In this document: positions 16,459 to 25,425 of the stretch, one piece after another
Numbering within the stretch: the first letter of the stretch is position 1
How the letters are laid out: every line of letters begins with the position of its first letter
Assembly (NCBI RefSeq): GCF_003863965.1
Contig: NZ_RRCN01000001.1
Coordinates: 1,373,406 to 1,437,405, forward strand
Origin: Paenibacillus oralis
Lineage (GTDB): Bacteria; Bacillota; Bacilli; Paenibacillales; Paenibacillaceae
Reading direction: 5' to 3'
DNA length: 64,000 nucleotides
Notes under the pieces: model-generated
Told to the model about the DNA's origin: nothing
Databases searched by the model: none
The model's input: the letters and a program-made list of their open reading frames with translations, nothing else
Program-made: the position numbers and the translations under genes

Positions 16459-17298
16459 TCAGCCTTTAATCGCCGAAGAGATGGAGATGCCTTCGATAAA
16501 GTATTTTTGCGCGGCAAAAAAGACGATCAGCGCCGGCAGCATAATCAGGATCGTAGCCGCCATCAGCATGTTCCATTCGACATTGTACAGCCCCTTGAAC
16601 ATCGAGAGGCCCAGCGCCAGGGTGTATTTTTCCGTGGAATTCAAATAAATCAAAGGTCCTTGGAAATCGTTCCAAACGCCCATAAAGGTAAAAATGGCTA
16701 CGGCAATCAGCGGCGCCATGGACAGCGGCAAAATGATACGCGAGAAAATCTGCATCCGGTTCGCCCCGTCCACAAACGCCGATTCGTCGAGATCGCGGGG
16801 GATAGCCCGCATAAACTGGCGGATCAGAAAGATGTTAAACGCCCCGCCCCCGAAAAAGGACGGCACGATCAGCGGCAAAAACGTATCGACCCAGCCCGCC
16901 TCCTTGAACATGATAAACATCGGGATCAGCGTCACCTGGGAAGGCAGCATCATCGTCGCCAGCAAAACGAGAAACAGCGTTTTTTTCCCTTTGAAGCGGA
17001 ATCTTGCGAAGCCGTAGGCGCATAAAGCCGCCGAAAACACGGTTCCGATCAGCACCGGAAGCAAAATGATCAGCGTGTTGAGCAAAAAAGTGAAAAACGG
17101 GATCGCCCGCACGGCGTCAGTATAATTGCTCCACAGCCAGGTCGTCGGGAAGAAGTTGTCTTTAAACACCCCGGCCGGTGTTTTCAAAGACGTAAAAAAG
17201 GTCCACAGCAGCGGAACAATTACCACCGCCGCCCCGGCAATCAGCACCAACTGGCTTATGATCCCGGATATGCTTATTTTTTTGAGATTGCGTTCCAT
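16459..17298 (-). CDS. Sugar ABC transporter permease, MalG type (cassette 2)
   Basis: CUT1 permease of 279 aa with six helices. It carries the EAA loop DLDESAFVDGANRMQIFSRI and the C-terminal YFIEGISISSAIKG. Start ATG has AAGGAGG 10 nt upstream. It forms the channel with the MalF-type partner encoded 15 bp upstream; the ATPase is not encoded here. Context with GH65 phosphorylase and beta-phosphoglucomutase points to an alpha-linked glucose disaccharide or oligosaccharide as the cargo (inference). Confidence 0.92.
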   Translation of the reverse strand: MERNLKKISISGIISQLVLIAGAAVVIVPLLWTFFTSLKTPAGVFKDNFFPTTWLWSNYTDAVRAIPFFTFLLNTLIILLPVLIGTVFSAALCAYGFARFRFKGKKTLFLVLLATMMLPSQVTLIPMFIMFKEAGWVDTFLPLIVPSFFGGGAFNIFLIRQFMRAIPRDLDESAFVDGANRMQIFSRIILPLSMAPLIAVAIFTFMGVWNDFQGPLIYLNSTEKYTLALGLSMFKGLYNVEWNMLMAATILIMLPALIVFFAAQKYFIEGISISSAIKG

Positions 17299-17313
17299 TC
17301 GCTTGCGCCTCCT

Positions 17314-18210
17314 TTAATCCTTTTCGTCGTCGCCCTGGTAGTACACCCACATGGAAGAGCTGCGGATGACGAGGAGCGTGAAAACGAGAATGATCACGAA
17401 CAAAATCCAAGACAGCGCGGAAGCGTAACCCATTTCATAATCCTGAAACGCTTTGTTGTAGAGATACAAGTTGTAGAACAGCGTCGAGTTGAGCGGCCCG
17501 CCGTTTGTCATGACAAAGGCTTGGGTGAAATACTGGAATCCGCCGATAACCCCCATGATCAAATTAAAAAAGATCGTCGGCGAGATCATCGGCAGCGTAA
17601 TGCTGGAAAAACGGCGCAAACGGCCCGCCCCGTCAAGTTCGGCCGCTTCGTACAGCTCTTCCGGAACCCCTTGCAGTCCGGACAAATAGATGATGATCGT
17701 GTTGCCGATCCCCCAGATGCCCATGACGATCAGCGCCCCCAGCGCGTAGGAAGGGTCCTGCAGCCAGGCCGGCCCCTGAATGCCGAACAAGGCCAAAGCC
17801 CGGTTCAGAATCCCGTATTCCGGGTTAAAGATCATCACCCACATCATCGAAACGGCGACCGCCGGAATGACCGAGGGCATAAAGTAAATCAGCCTAAACA
17901 GCTTCATGCCCCGGCTTCGCATGTTCAGCAGCATCGCCGCGAGCAGGGAGAGAATTTGGTACAGCGGCACGGAAACAAGCGCAAACACAAAGGTCACTTT
18001 TAAAGACTGGTAAAACAGATCGTCCTGAAAAATCGCCCGGAAATTGTCCAACCCGACCCATTCGATCGATTTGACCCCGGTGATGATGTCCCATTTGCTG
18101 AATGCCAGCAGCAAGGAGAACAGCATCGGACCGATGGTGAACAGCAGCAGTCCAAGCAACCAGGGAAGAATAAACAAATACCCGGCGCGCTCCGATTTTG
18201 AATTACGCAT
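17314..18210 (-). CDS. Sugar ABC transporter permease, MalF type (cassette 2)
   Basis: CUT1 permease of 298 aa. First helix AGYLFILPWLLGLLLFTIGP, the extracellular signature WVGLDNFRAIFQDDLFYQSL, and an EAA loop with YEAAELDGAGRLRRFSSITL. AAGGAGG precedes the ATG. It follows the solute-binding protein gene after 70 bp and precedes the MalG-type gene by 15 bp. Together with cassette 2 neighbours it makes a conventional binding-protein/permease/permease order. Confidence 0.92.
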   Translation of the reverse strand: MRNSKSERAGYLFILPWLLGLLLFTIGPMLFSLLLAFSKWDIITGVKSIEWVGLDNFRAIFQDDLFYQSLKVTFVFALVSVPLYQILSLLAAMLLNMRSRGMKLFRLIYFMPSVIPAVAVSMMWVMIFNPEYGILNRALALFGIQGPAWLQDPSYALGALIVMGIWGIGNTIIIYLSGLQGVPEELYEAAELDGAGRLRRFSSITLPMISPTIFFNLIMGVIGGFQYFTQAFVMTNGGPLNSTLFYNLYLYNKAFQDYEMGYASALSWILFVIILVFTLLVIRSSSMWVYYQGDDEKD

Positions 18211-18280
18211 GGAAAAAACCTCCTTGATGAGACGGGGTGAAGCGAAGGGCGCTATACACCTCGCTTCACCCGCCGGTCAC

Positions 18281-19579
18281 TTACTTGACTTTGCCGTCCA
18301 CATTTTTGGCGGCTTCATCGAGCGCCCCTTTGACATCCTGTTTGCCCAGCAAGATTTTCTCCAGCGCCTTGGTGAACTCTTCGACGAATACCGGACCGTT
18401 GGCGGAACGCATCGTAACCGGCTTTTTCGCGTAGTTCATCATTTCGATCACCGGTTTGTCGGCCACCTCCGTCTCTTTCACCTGGTCCAGCTCGGCGACG
18501 GTGGCGGGCAGCACCTTGCTGTACTCCGCGCGCAGCTTCTGGGCGTCGGTGCCGGACAGCCATTTCACCAGTTCATAAGCTTCCTGTTTGTGCTTGCTTG
18601 CGGCGTTGACGGCCCAGCCGGCGCTGGCGATGATGCTTGTTCTAGTCCCGTCTTCCCCTTTGGGAATCAAGGCCGAGCCGTACTGTACGTCCGACTTGTC
18701 CAGATCCCCTTTGATCCAGCGTCCGGTCACCATCATTGCCAGTTTGTCGGTCATGAACATGGAGGAATCTCCGCCCATCGTTTGCGTATCCTGCGGTGTC
18801 GGAGAGACGCGGTCCGCTCCTTTGGACAAGGCCACATATTTTTCAAGGGCGGCCACGGTTTTGTCACCGTTCATGTAACCTTCCGCTTGGGTGCCGTCCT
18901 CGTTGGCGATGTCCGTTCCGTGATCCCACAGATAGGTGTAAATCGGATATTCCCATTTCGTGGCGTTGAAGCCGAATTGCGTATATTTGTCACCGTCTTT
19001 TTTGGTCAGTTTCTGTGCGGCGGCGATCAGGTCATCCCAGGTCCAGTCGTCCGTAGGATACGGAAGCTGCGCTTCGTCGAACATCCGCTTGTTGTACCAC
19101 AAGGCCAGCGGATTGAAATCCTTCGGCAAATAATACTGCTTCCCGTTGATCTTCATGTTGTCGATCAAATCCTTCTGGAAGATGTCCAGGGAAAAGGAGC
19201 TGTCGTTCTTCAAATAATCGTCGAGCGGTTCAATGACGCCTTTATCGACATATTTGAAATAATCGCCTTCGCCGATCAGGAACACATCCGGGGCCTGCCC
19301 GGCGGCCAGCGAGGTGGTCAGCTTCGTAGCGTAACCGTCGCTCGGAATCGGTTCGAATTTGACCTGGATATCCGGATGCGCCGCGTTGAATTCATCCGCC
19401 AGCTTCTGCTCGTTGGCGCCGGCGTTCACATCCCCCCAGACGGAGAAGGTCAGGGTTACTTTTTCTTTCCCGCCTTCCGCGCTCCCGCCGCCGGAAGCGC
19501 CTTTGCCGCCCCCGCACCCCGAAAGAACCAGCGCTGCAACCATAACCAAAATAACTGCTGCCGACCATTTTTTGCTCAT
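18281..19579 (-). CDS. Sugar ABC transporter solute-binding lipoprotein (cassette 2)
   Basis: Family 1 extracellular solute-binding protein, 432 aa. The signal peptide ends in the lipobox VLSGCGG, followed by a Gly/Ser-rich linker. Typical segments are LTFSVWGDVNAGANEQKLAD, AAHPDIQVKFEPIPSDGYA and AGQAPDVFLIGEGDYF, with LPKDFNPLALWYNKRMFDEA in the hinge region. Start ATG has GGGAGG upstream. A 183-bp family A repeat quartet separates it from the GH65 gene upstream, so read-through from the GH65 promoter would have to pass that structure. Its substrate is probably an alpha-glucoside by context. Confidence 0.92.
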   Translation of the reverse strand: MSKKWSAAVILVMVAALVLSGCGGGKGASGGGSAEGGKEKVTLTFSVWGDVNAGANEQKLADEFNAAHPDIQVKFEPIPSDGYATKLTTSLAAGQAPDVFLIGEGDYFKYVDKGVIEPLDDYLKNDSSFSLDIFQKDLIDNMKINGKQYYLPKDFNPLALWYNKRMFDEAQLPYPTDDWTWDDLIAAAQKLTKKDGDKYTQFGFNATKWEYPIYTYLWDHGTDIANEDGTQAEGYMNGDKTVAALEKYVALSKGADRVSPTPQDTQTMGGDSSMFMTDKLAMMVTGRWIKGDLDKSDVQYGSALIPKGEDGTRTSIIASAGWAVNAASKHKQEAYELVKWLSGTDAQKLRAEYSKVLPATVAELDQVKETEVADKPVIEMMNYAKKPVTMRSANGPVFVEEFTKALEKILLGKQDVKGALDEAAKNVDGKVK

Positions 19580-19639
19580 TTCTAATGACCTCCCTTAAGA
19601 AATTCAATTTCGATATAACGATTACCGACTGCATAGAGC

Positions 19640-19822
19640 TAACGGACCTGAATGCTCTTATTCGCCTGAAAAAGCACGATTTTCATTTCTAACGGACAGG
19701 AGAGCCGCTATTTGCTCGAAAAAGGCCGGATACGTGCACATCAACGCCAAATAAGGTCTGTGGTGTCCGTTACAGCTCGAAAACGGTTGATTTCGCCGAA
19801 ATAACGGCGCTGTGGTCCGTTA
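19640..19822. repeat. Family A quartet (2+2 inverted TAACGGAC units), abutting the GH65 stop codon
   Basis: Forward units start at 19640 and 19690 (TAACGGAC); reverse units end at 19772 and 19822 (GTCCGTTA). Pitch is 50 bp on both sides and length 183 bp. The last bases TTA (19820-19822) are, on the minus strand, the TAA stop of the GH65 gene. It fills most of the gap between the GH65 and solute-binding protein genes. Confidence 0.85.
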
Positions 19823-22189
19823 GGATTGCTTGATCGACTCATAATCGTAATGCAACTCGCCGGTGAACTGCACGCGTTGTCCGTGTATGATCAGCGAAAC
19901 TTCCGCGTTGGCGTCCCCCGCTTGAATATGGAGGTGCTGGCGGTCCAGCGTAAACCGCAGGCGTTCACCCCGCCAATACAGCGGGAAGGAAAGCTGCTCC
20001 CACGCCTCCGGCAAACTCGGGTTCACATGAAGTTCGCCGCCCAGCATCCGCACGCCGGCAAAACCCATAACCACGGACTCCCAAACTCCGCCCAGCGATG
20101 CGGAGTGAATGCCCGCGTCGGACGAATGCATATAGGGGCCGAGATCGATTTCGGCGGCCCGCTGGAACAGCCGGTAAGCCAGGCTGCGATCTCCGAGATC
20201 GTTGGCCAGAATGCTGTGCGTCGACAAGGACAACGAGGAATCGTGCAGCGTTTTTTCTTCGTAGTAATCGTAGTTGGCTTTTTTCACTTCCGGGGAAAAG
20301 CGGTTCTCCAGCAGGAAAAACAGCATCATGATGTCCGCCTGTTTGGATACCTGCATTTCTCCCACCTGATCGAGATTGTAATCGTCGAAAATGCCGCCGA
20401 CCTTCTCTTGCTGTTTGTATGGGGTAAGGTCGATGATCTTTTTCTGCAAATACGTATCATCCTGCGGGATGATCCCCGCTTCATTTGGCTTAGGCAAATA
20501 AATGCGCTGCGCCTTCACCGCCCAATCGGACACGGCCTGCTCCAAGCCAAGCTTCGCGTTCAACTCGGTAAACAGCTCCTTGTCTTCCTCCTGCAGCACG
20601 TTGTAATATTCCATAGCGAGTTCCAGGTTAAAGTGGGCCATATAGTTCGTAAACGCGTTGTTGTCGACATGTTCCTTGTATTCGTCGGGCCCGACAACCT
20701 CGTTGATTTCGTAGCGGCCCCGGTCCTCGTTCCATTCCAAGCGGCTGGCCCAGAATTTGGCCGTATCGAAGATGATCTCGTACCCGCAGCGGCGCATAAA
20801 CTCCCCGTCTCCGGTCGCCTGGTAATAGTGCCAGACGGCGTACGCAATATCGGAGGTAATATGCTGCTCGATAAACCCGGACCAGATTTTGGTCTGCTCG
20901 CCGGTAACCACATCGACCGCCCCCCATACGGGAGTCACTTCGCCGTCGCTCGGCCAGGCCGCTTCCCAGGGATACATCGCTCCCGCAAAGCCGTTGTCGC
21001 GCGCTTTGGCCCGCGCCCCTTCCAGCCCCAGGTAACGGTATTCCAGCAGCGAGCGGGCAACCTCGGGATTCGAATAAATATAGAACGGCAAAATAAAAAT
21101 TTCCGTATCCCAAAAAGAATGGCCTTTGTAGCCTTCGCCGCTTAAGCCTTTGGCGCCGATACCCATGCGGCGGTCATGTGCGGGCGTCATGACGACCAGA
21201 TGGTAGACCGCAAACCGGACGGCCAGCTGATCGAAGGCATGTTCCGATTGAACCGACAGGTCGTACCGGTTCCAGACATCGGCCCAGGCTTCCCGGTGCC
21301 GGTGGAACAATTCGTCGTATCCGGCGCGGTGCATGTCCTTCAGTTCGTTCAGCGCCGCTTGGCGAAGCGCGTCCAGTGCAGCGCCTTGGGCGAACTCGCG
21401 GTCGCGGCTGGTGTAAACGGCGGCCAGCTTTTCAAATACGACCGTGTCCCCTTCCGTCAGATCCAGCGAGTAAGTGACGGCTACCTTGCGGCGGTCGATG
21501 TCCATTTTAGGGACAATATCGGCCTGGCTGCCGTTGAGTTCCAGGCGATGGGCCGCCCCAAGCACGAAGTCGATTTTCGACTCCGTTGTCTTCTGAATGA
21601 GTTCCAAATACGTTTTGTCGTAAATCCGCTTCTCGCCTTCATGAAAATGCTGGCTGCCGCTGTTGCCAGCTTGGCCGTCGATGCCCGAGTTGATCGAGAG
21701 GTTCGCGCCTCCCTGGAGCAAGCGGATCTCCACCTGCATGCCGATCTGATGCAGATGGGCCAAAGAGACGAAGCGCCGGAATATGAAGGCGATTTTTTTG
21801 CCCCGGTGCTCCCATACGAAGCTGCGAACCAGCTCGCCATCCCGCAGATTGAGCCTGCGTTCATATTCGGTCACCGTTCCGAGCTGCAACGACAAGCGCG
21901 TACCGTCAACCCGGATGTCGAGCTTGGTCAGGTCGGCCGCATTCGGCAATTCACTCACTTCAAACTCATCAAACTTGTTGAACGTCCCGTTGACGAACAA
22001 ATTTCTTTTTTCACCGATGTAGGGTTCTTCCGTCGCCGAACGCAGCCCCATGTAGCCATTTCCAAGCGACATTACGGCTTCGCATTTTCCGAGCGCCAGC
22101 GGATCGAATTCGGTCTCGGAGAAAATCCAGTTTCGCAGTTCTTCCGTGCTTGCCGGGTTGTAGTTAAGCATTGCAGTCATCCACTCCAT
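19820..22189 (-). CDS. GH65 disaccharide phosphorylase (maltose/kojibiose/nigerose type)
   Basis: Glycoside hydrolase family 65 phosphorylase, 789 aa, cytosolic. It phosphorolyses an alpha-glucosyl disaccharide with inversion to beta-glucose-1-phosphate and a sugar. The N-terminal beta-sandwich begins with the typical WIFSETEFDP and SLGNGYMGLR. The catalytic barrel has GHSFWDTEIF, the general acid Glu503 in VVGPDEYKEHVDNNAFTN, and the phosphate-site Ser/His region HDSSLSLSTHSI near 640. Presence of the His/Ser phosphate motif supports phosphorylase rather than hydrolase. Three in-frame Met codons (residues 1, 4, 7) are possible starts and no ribosome site clearly decides. Three LacI-type operators lie just upstream. 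Exact disaccharide is unresolved. Confidence 0.9.
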   Translation of the reverse strand: MEWMTAMLNYNPASTEELRNWIFSETEFDPLALGKCEAVMSLGNGYMGLRSATEEPYIGEKRNLFVNGTFNKFDEFEVSELPNAADLTKLDIRVDGTRLSLQLGTVTEYERRLNLRDGELVRSFVWEHRGKKIAFIFRRFVSLAHLHQIGMQVEIRLLQGGANLSINSGIDGQAGNSGSQHFHEGEKRIYDKTYLELIQKTTESKIDFVLGAAHRLELNGSQADIVPKMDIDRRKVAVTYSLDLTEGDTVVFEKLAAVYTSRDREFAQGAALDALRQAALNELKDMHRAGYDELFHRHREAWADVWNRYDLSVQSEHAFDQLAVRFAVYHLVVMTPAHDRRMGIGAKGLSGEGYKGHSFWDTEIFILPFYIYSNPEVARSLLEYRYLGLEGARAKARDNGFAGAMYPWEAAWPSDGEVTPVWGAVDVVTGEQTKIWSGFIEQHITSDIAYAVWHYYQATGDGEFMRRCGYEIIFDTAKFWASRLEWNEDRGRYEINEVVGPDEYKEHVDNNAFTNYMAHFNLELAMEYYNVLQEEDKELFTELNAKLGLEQAVSDWAVKAQRIYLPKPNEAGIIPQDDTYLQKKIIDLTPYKQQEKVGGIFDDYNLDQVGEMQVSKQADIMMLFFLLENRFSPEVKKANYDYYEEKTLHDSSLSLSTHSILANDLGDRSLAYRLFQRAAEIDLGPYMHSSDAGIHSASLGGVWESVVMGFAGVRMLGGELHVNPSLPEAWEQLSFPLYWRGERLRFTLDRQHLHIQAGDANAEVSLIIHGQRVQFTGELHYDYESIKQS

Positions 22190-22216
22190 ATCTCTTTCTT
22201 TTTCTGAAAGCGTAAT

Positions 22217-22307
22217 CGAAATCGTTTTCGAAATGATCGAAAAAATTCGAAAACGATTTCGATGTCAGCAAAATAAAAAAGGTATTACTAGATCGAAAAC
22301 GTTTTCG
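22217..22307 (-). promoter_or_regulatory. Three LacI-type operators upstream of the GH65 gene
   Basis: O1 CGAAATCGTTTTCG (22217-22230), O2 CGAAAACGATTTCG (22248-22261) and O3 CGAAAACGTTTTCG (22294-22307). O3 is a perfect palindrome; O1 and O2 are exact reverse complements of each other. Centres are 31 and 46 bp apart. They occupy the 124-bp gap between the LacI-family gene and the GH65 gene, as expected for repression by that regulator. CcpA cannot be excluded for some, as its sites share the CGNNNNCG core. Confidence 0.85.
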
Positions 22308-22313
22308 ACTCCA

Positions 22314-23324
22314 TTATTGCACCTTTATCGTCTCTCTGTCAACAATTTGGAACGGAAGAATTTTATGATACCCGGCCGTTTGCTTTTCCAGCATGTTAAC
22401 CACCTGCTCAAAAGCGGAATAACCGATTTGGGTGAAGTCCTGTTTGACGGTCGACAATCTGGGCGTTGTATAGCTGGACAATACGATATCGTCAAATCCC
22501 ATGACCGATATCTGTTCCGGAATCGCTATGCCCAGTTCCCGGCAGCGGGTCATAAAACCGATCGCCATCAAATCGCTGACCGCGAAAACGGCGGTGATCC
22601 CGGGGTTGTCCCGAAGATAAGCTTCAGTGGCCTGGTAGGCTTCTTCCTCGTTAAAATTCGCGTCGATCACGCGTTCGGGACGGTACGGCACCCCCGCTTC
22701 CTCCAGGGCTTGGCGATACCCCTCGAGGCGATCCACGCTAACCGCGGCAAACGGGTGCCCGTTGATCAAGCCGATCTCCCGATGGCCCTTGCTGATTAAA
22801 TATTTCACCGCCTCCTTGGCGGCGATGAGGTTGTCCGTGGACACGGAGCCCGAATGGGGACCGACGATATTCGCATCTACAACGACGCTCGGCAACTTGC
22901 TGTTCACCAATTCCTCGAAATAAGGATCGCTTGTGCGCAAGCCGGAAATAACCACCCCGGCGATTTTATTTTCCTGGCAAAACTGCCAGTAGGATTTGTC
23001 CTGCTGCTCGGACAAGCTCCGCGTATAGATGACGACTTCATACTGGTAATGCTGGGCCGCGGCGTAAACGCCGCTCATAATCTGGAACGTCAGGCCGTCT
23101 TTGCCGTTGGCCTGTTCAAAGTTGGATATGATCAGCGCGATCGTTTTCGTTACTTTGTGCTTCAGATTTTTGGCCAGCATATTCGGGAAATAGTTCAATT
23201 CCTGCGCGGCCTTCATCACTTTTTTTCTTGTTGACTCGCTGACGTCGGAATAGCCGTTTAACGTCTTGGACACCGCCGAAATCGACACGTTGGCCCGCTT
23301 GGCCACATCTTTGATCGATACCAT
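22314..23324 (-). CDS. LacI-family transcriptional regulator of the GH65 locus
   Basis: Repressor of 336 aa. The N-terminal HTH (VSIKDVAKRANVSISAVSKTL) and hinge helix precede a periplasmic-binding-protein-like effector domain beginning TKTIALIISNF. Effector-domain hallmarks include VVDANIVGPHSGSVSTDN, GHREIGLINGHP, AVFAVSDLMAIGFM and ISVMGFDDIVLSSYTTPRLS. The gene ends 7 bp before operator O3 and lies immediately upstream of the genes it probably controls. The inducer is likely the imported sugar or its phosphate. Confidence 0.94.
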   Translation of the reverse strand: MVSIKDVAKRANVSISAVSKTLNGYSDVSESTRKKVMKAAQELNYFPNMLAKNLKHKVTKTIALIISNFEQANGKDGLTFQIMSGVYAAAQHYQYEVVIYTRSLSEQQDKSYWQFCQENKIAGVVISGLRTSDPYFEELVNSKLPSVVVDANIVGPHSGSVSTDNLIAAKEAVKYLISKGHREIGLINGHPFAAVSVDRLEGYRQALEEAGVPYRPERVIDANFNEEEAYQATEAYLRDNPGITAVFAVSDLMAIGFMTRCRELGIAIPEQISVMGFDDIVLSSYTTPRLSTVKQDFTQIGYSAFEQVVNMLEKQTAGYHKILPFQIVDRETIKVQ

Positions 23325-23348
23325 CGTTTCACCACAACATTTCTATAA

Positions 23349-23377
23349 GAGGTTGTTCAAAAAGCCGACTTTTTGAA
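23349..23377 (-). terminator. Hairpin downstream of the small lipoprotein gene
   Basis: GTTCAAAAAG-CCGA-CTTTTTGAAC forms a 10-bp stem; the left flank GAGGTTGTTCAAAAAGCC also occurs at 6701. On the minus strand it lies 62 bp past the lipoprotein stop. There is no long T-run, so terminator function is tentative. Confidence 0.5.
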
Positions 23378-23438
23378 CACTCATCAATAAGGTTCAAGTT
23401 CTATTGTATCGATTGCCGGCAAAATAGCAACCAAATGG

Positions 23439-23936
23439 TTAACCGCTTACTTCAAACTGCATATGTTCGGTTTCGATCGAGTAGTCTTTGGAAGCCCCGT
23501 TTTTGTTTATCGTAAATTCGGCTATCCCATACACCTCATATGTGCCTGGCTCGTTGATTTTGTAAGCAAAAGATTCGGAGATTTCCTTGTCGGCCGGGAA
23601 TTCCTGAATGACGGCCGAGTCAACCATGACCGTGACGGTGTTGACTCTTTCCCCCGACTCGTCCTGGATCACATAGTGAAATATGTCCGGCCGGCTTTGC
23701 AGCTCCACCGCGAAATCCTGCTCGTTTTTCAAATAGGCTTTGATCTTGAAAGTCTCGTTAAGGCCCACTTGCTCCGGCAAGGAAATGCGGGCTGAGAAAA
23801 AGTCCTGCTCGTCCGGAACCTCCAATGGCGCTTGCAAATCCGGCTTCGAAACGGCTTGCTCCACCGGGTCCGGAGACTGGCATCCCGCTCCCGCCAGACA
23901 GATCAGGATCATAAACCAAACGCATATTTTCCGCAA
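23439..23936 (-). CDS. Small lipoprotein of unknown function
   Basis: A protein of 165 aa. A hydrophobic signal (VWFMILICLAGAGC) ends in a lipobox Cys at ~19, so it should be anchored on the outer membrane face. The rest is predicted all-beta, with LPEQVGLNETFKIKAYLKN and a C-terminal YEVYGIAEFTINKNG, like an immunoglobulin-type or BsuPI-like domain, but I do not recognise a family with certainty. The start is TTG, with GGAGG 10 nt upstream. It stands alone, followed by a hairpin, with a family C-type repeat region upstream. Confidence 0.7.
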   Translation of the reverse strand: MRKICVWFMILICLAGAGCQSPDPVEQAVSKPDLQAPLEVPDEQDFFSARISLPEQVGLNETFKIKAYLKNEQDFAVELQSRPDIFHYVIQDESGERVNTVTVMVDSAVIQEFPADKEISESFAYKINEPGTYEVYGIAEFTINKNGASKDYSIETEHMQFEVSG

Positions 23937-24052
23937 GGCGCGTTCACCTCCATCTTAAAAGACGTAAACCGGCCCTCGTTTTGTTGCAGTAAAAATGCGA
24001 AGGCGGCTGCCCGCCAAATTTTCGCTCGTGCGGGGCTTAAAACCGAATGGTT

Positions 24053-24173
24053 GATTGGAAAAATCCAATAGAATTGAAATCTATTTTCAGCCGGAGTGGT
24101 GCGATTGGATAATTCCAATGAAAGCTCAAAAAAGCGTTCGATCTCCGAAAATCTGGTTGATTTTTCCAATAAG
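24053..24173. repeat. Degenerate family C repeat region
   Basis: GATTGGAAAAATCCAATAG (24053), GATTGGATAATTCCAATG (24103) and the reverse-type GGTTGATTTTTCCAATAAG (ends 24173) resemble the quartet at 13865, with the fourth unit unclear. It fills the gap upstream of the YetF-like gene. Confidence 0.6.
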
Positions 24174-24267
24174 GGGCGGAGGGAGTGGGGTCGTCCACTG
24201 CATAAACTCAAGTAAAAAAATCCAACTTAACCATGAACTCTTTGATTGGATAAGGAGGAACTCGCTG

Positions 24268-24843
24268 ATGAATTGGTCTTGGGTATGGGAATCTTCGGTT
24301 CTCGTCCTGGCCGGGATCGCACTGCTGCGGATTGCCGGCAGAAAGTCGATTGCGCAATCGACCGCCGCAACCACCGTAATCATCATTTCGATCGGGACTA
24401 TGGTCGTCCAACCGGTCGCCTTTGATCCGCTATGGAAAGCGCTGGCTTCCGCGTCGGTATTTATCTTCTGGCTGATTGTCGTCGAATACTTGCAGTTGAA
24501 ATGGGACTGGTTCGAGGGCTTGCTCAGCGGCCGTTCCATCACCGTGATCGAAAACGGACAAGTCCTACCGAACAACATGCGCAAGCTGCGCATAACCGTC
24601 GACCAGCTGGAGGTAAGGTTAAGGCAGATAGGCATCTCCAACATCGGCGACGTGAAAACGGCTACTCTAGAACCTAACGGTCAGATCGGATACGAACTGA
24701 TGGAGTCTGCCCGCCCCGTTACCATCGGCGATCTGGAGCGTATTTTCGGGCTCAAACCCGGCATGTCCCTGGACCAATCCGTCCTTTTTCAGGAAGTACG
24801 CCAAAACCATCATCCCACACCAGTCAATCCTAAATTGCAATAA
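24268..24843 (+). CDS. YetF/DUF421-family membrane protein
   Basis: DUF421 protein, 191 aa, with N-terminal membrane helices (SSVLVLAGIALLRIAGRKS; TTVIIISIGTMVVQPV; ALASASVFIFWLIVVEYLQL) and a cytosolic C-terminal YetF domain containing GRSITVIENGQVLPNNMRKL and MRKLRITVDQLEVRLRQ. B. subtilis relatives are sporulation-associated or of unknown function. The open frame begins at 24055, but AAGGAGG lies 9 nt before the ATG at 24268, where family sequence starts. Its first 71 bp plus ribosome site are duplicated at 10840-10948. A DsrE-like gene follows 102 bp downstream. Confidence 0.85.
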   Translation: MNWSWVWESSVLVLAGIALLRIAGRKSIAQSTAATTVIIISIGTMVVQPVAFDPLWKALASASVFIFWLIVVEYLQLKWDWFEGLLSGRSITVIENGQVLPNNMRKLRITVDQLEVRLRQIGISNIGDVKTATLEPNGQIGYELMESARPVTIGDLERIFGLKPGMSLDQSVLFQEVRQNHHPTPVNPKLQ

Positions 24844-24945
24844 AGAAAAAGAGTTTCCTCCGTACGGCCAATTCATGAATCCGGCATAACCGGCCGCCGC
24901 CAACAACATACTAGAGTCATCTTGCAGCAATGGAGGCTGGAAACG

Positions 24946-25425
24946 ATGGGACAAAAAAGAATGAACCTGCTGATGTTCAGCGGAGAATACGACAAAGCGA
25001 TGGCCGGACTTATCCTGGCCAATGCCGCGCGGGATATCGAGGTGGAGGTGACGATGTTTTTTGCCTTCTGGGGACTGTTTCTCGTGCGCGATCCCGACAA
25101 AATGACTCTGGAGGACAAGACGCTGTACGAAAAACTGATGACCTGGATGACACCCAAAGGTCCGGAGGAACTGCCTTTATCCAGGATGAATTTCAGCGGG
25201 CTCGGCAAGCGGATGCTGACGGAAATGATCGAAGACAACGAGGCGCCGAAGCTGATTCATTTTTTGAAAGGCGCGCGAAAAAAGAACATCAAATTCTACG
25301 GCTGCAAGCTCTCGGTGGAGATTATGGGCCTCAAACCGGAGGAGTTCATTCCCGAACTGGAGATCATCGATGCTCAAACTTATCTGCGCGATGCGCTGGA
25401 ATCCGATATCCAGCTGTTTATCTAG
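24946..25425 (+). CDS. DsrE/DsrF-like protein
   Basis: A protein of 159 aa with a DsrE/F/H-like alpha/beta fold. It starts NLLMFSGEYDKAMAGLILANAA, has a hydrophobic strand VTMFFAFWGLFLV, and a C-terminal LEIIDAQTYLRDAL. One Cys is seen in NIKFYGCKLSVEIMG, which could be the persulfide-carrying residue of this family. GGAGG with 9-nt spacing selects the ATG at 24946 rather than 24922. Its neighbour is a cysteine-desulfurase-like aminotransferase, so a shared sulfur-relay role is plausible but unproven. Confidence 0.82.
   Translation: MGQKRMNLLMFSGEYDKAMAGLILANAARDIEVEVTMFFAFWGLFLVRDPDKMTLEDKTLYEKLMTWMTPKGPEELPLSRMNFSGLGKRMLTEMIEDNEAPKLIHFLKGARKKNIKFYGCKLSVEIMGLKPEEFIPELEIIDAQTYLRDALESDIQLFI

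Noticed and set aside
18044-19585. 513-codon plus-strand frame over the cassette 2 binding-protein gene
   Set aside because: Antisense to a clear solute-binding protein gene; composition atypical of protein.
22217-22307. CcpA (cre) sites only
   Set aside because: Cores resemble cre, but three near-identical sites directly next to a LacI-family gene fit that regulator better; dual control is not excluded.
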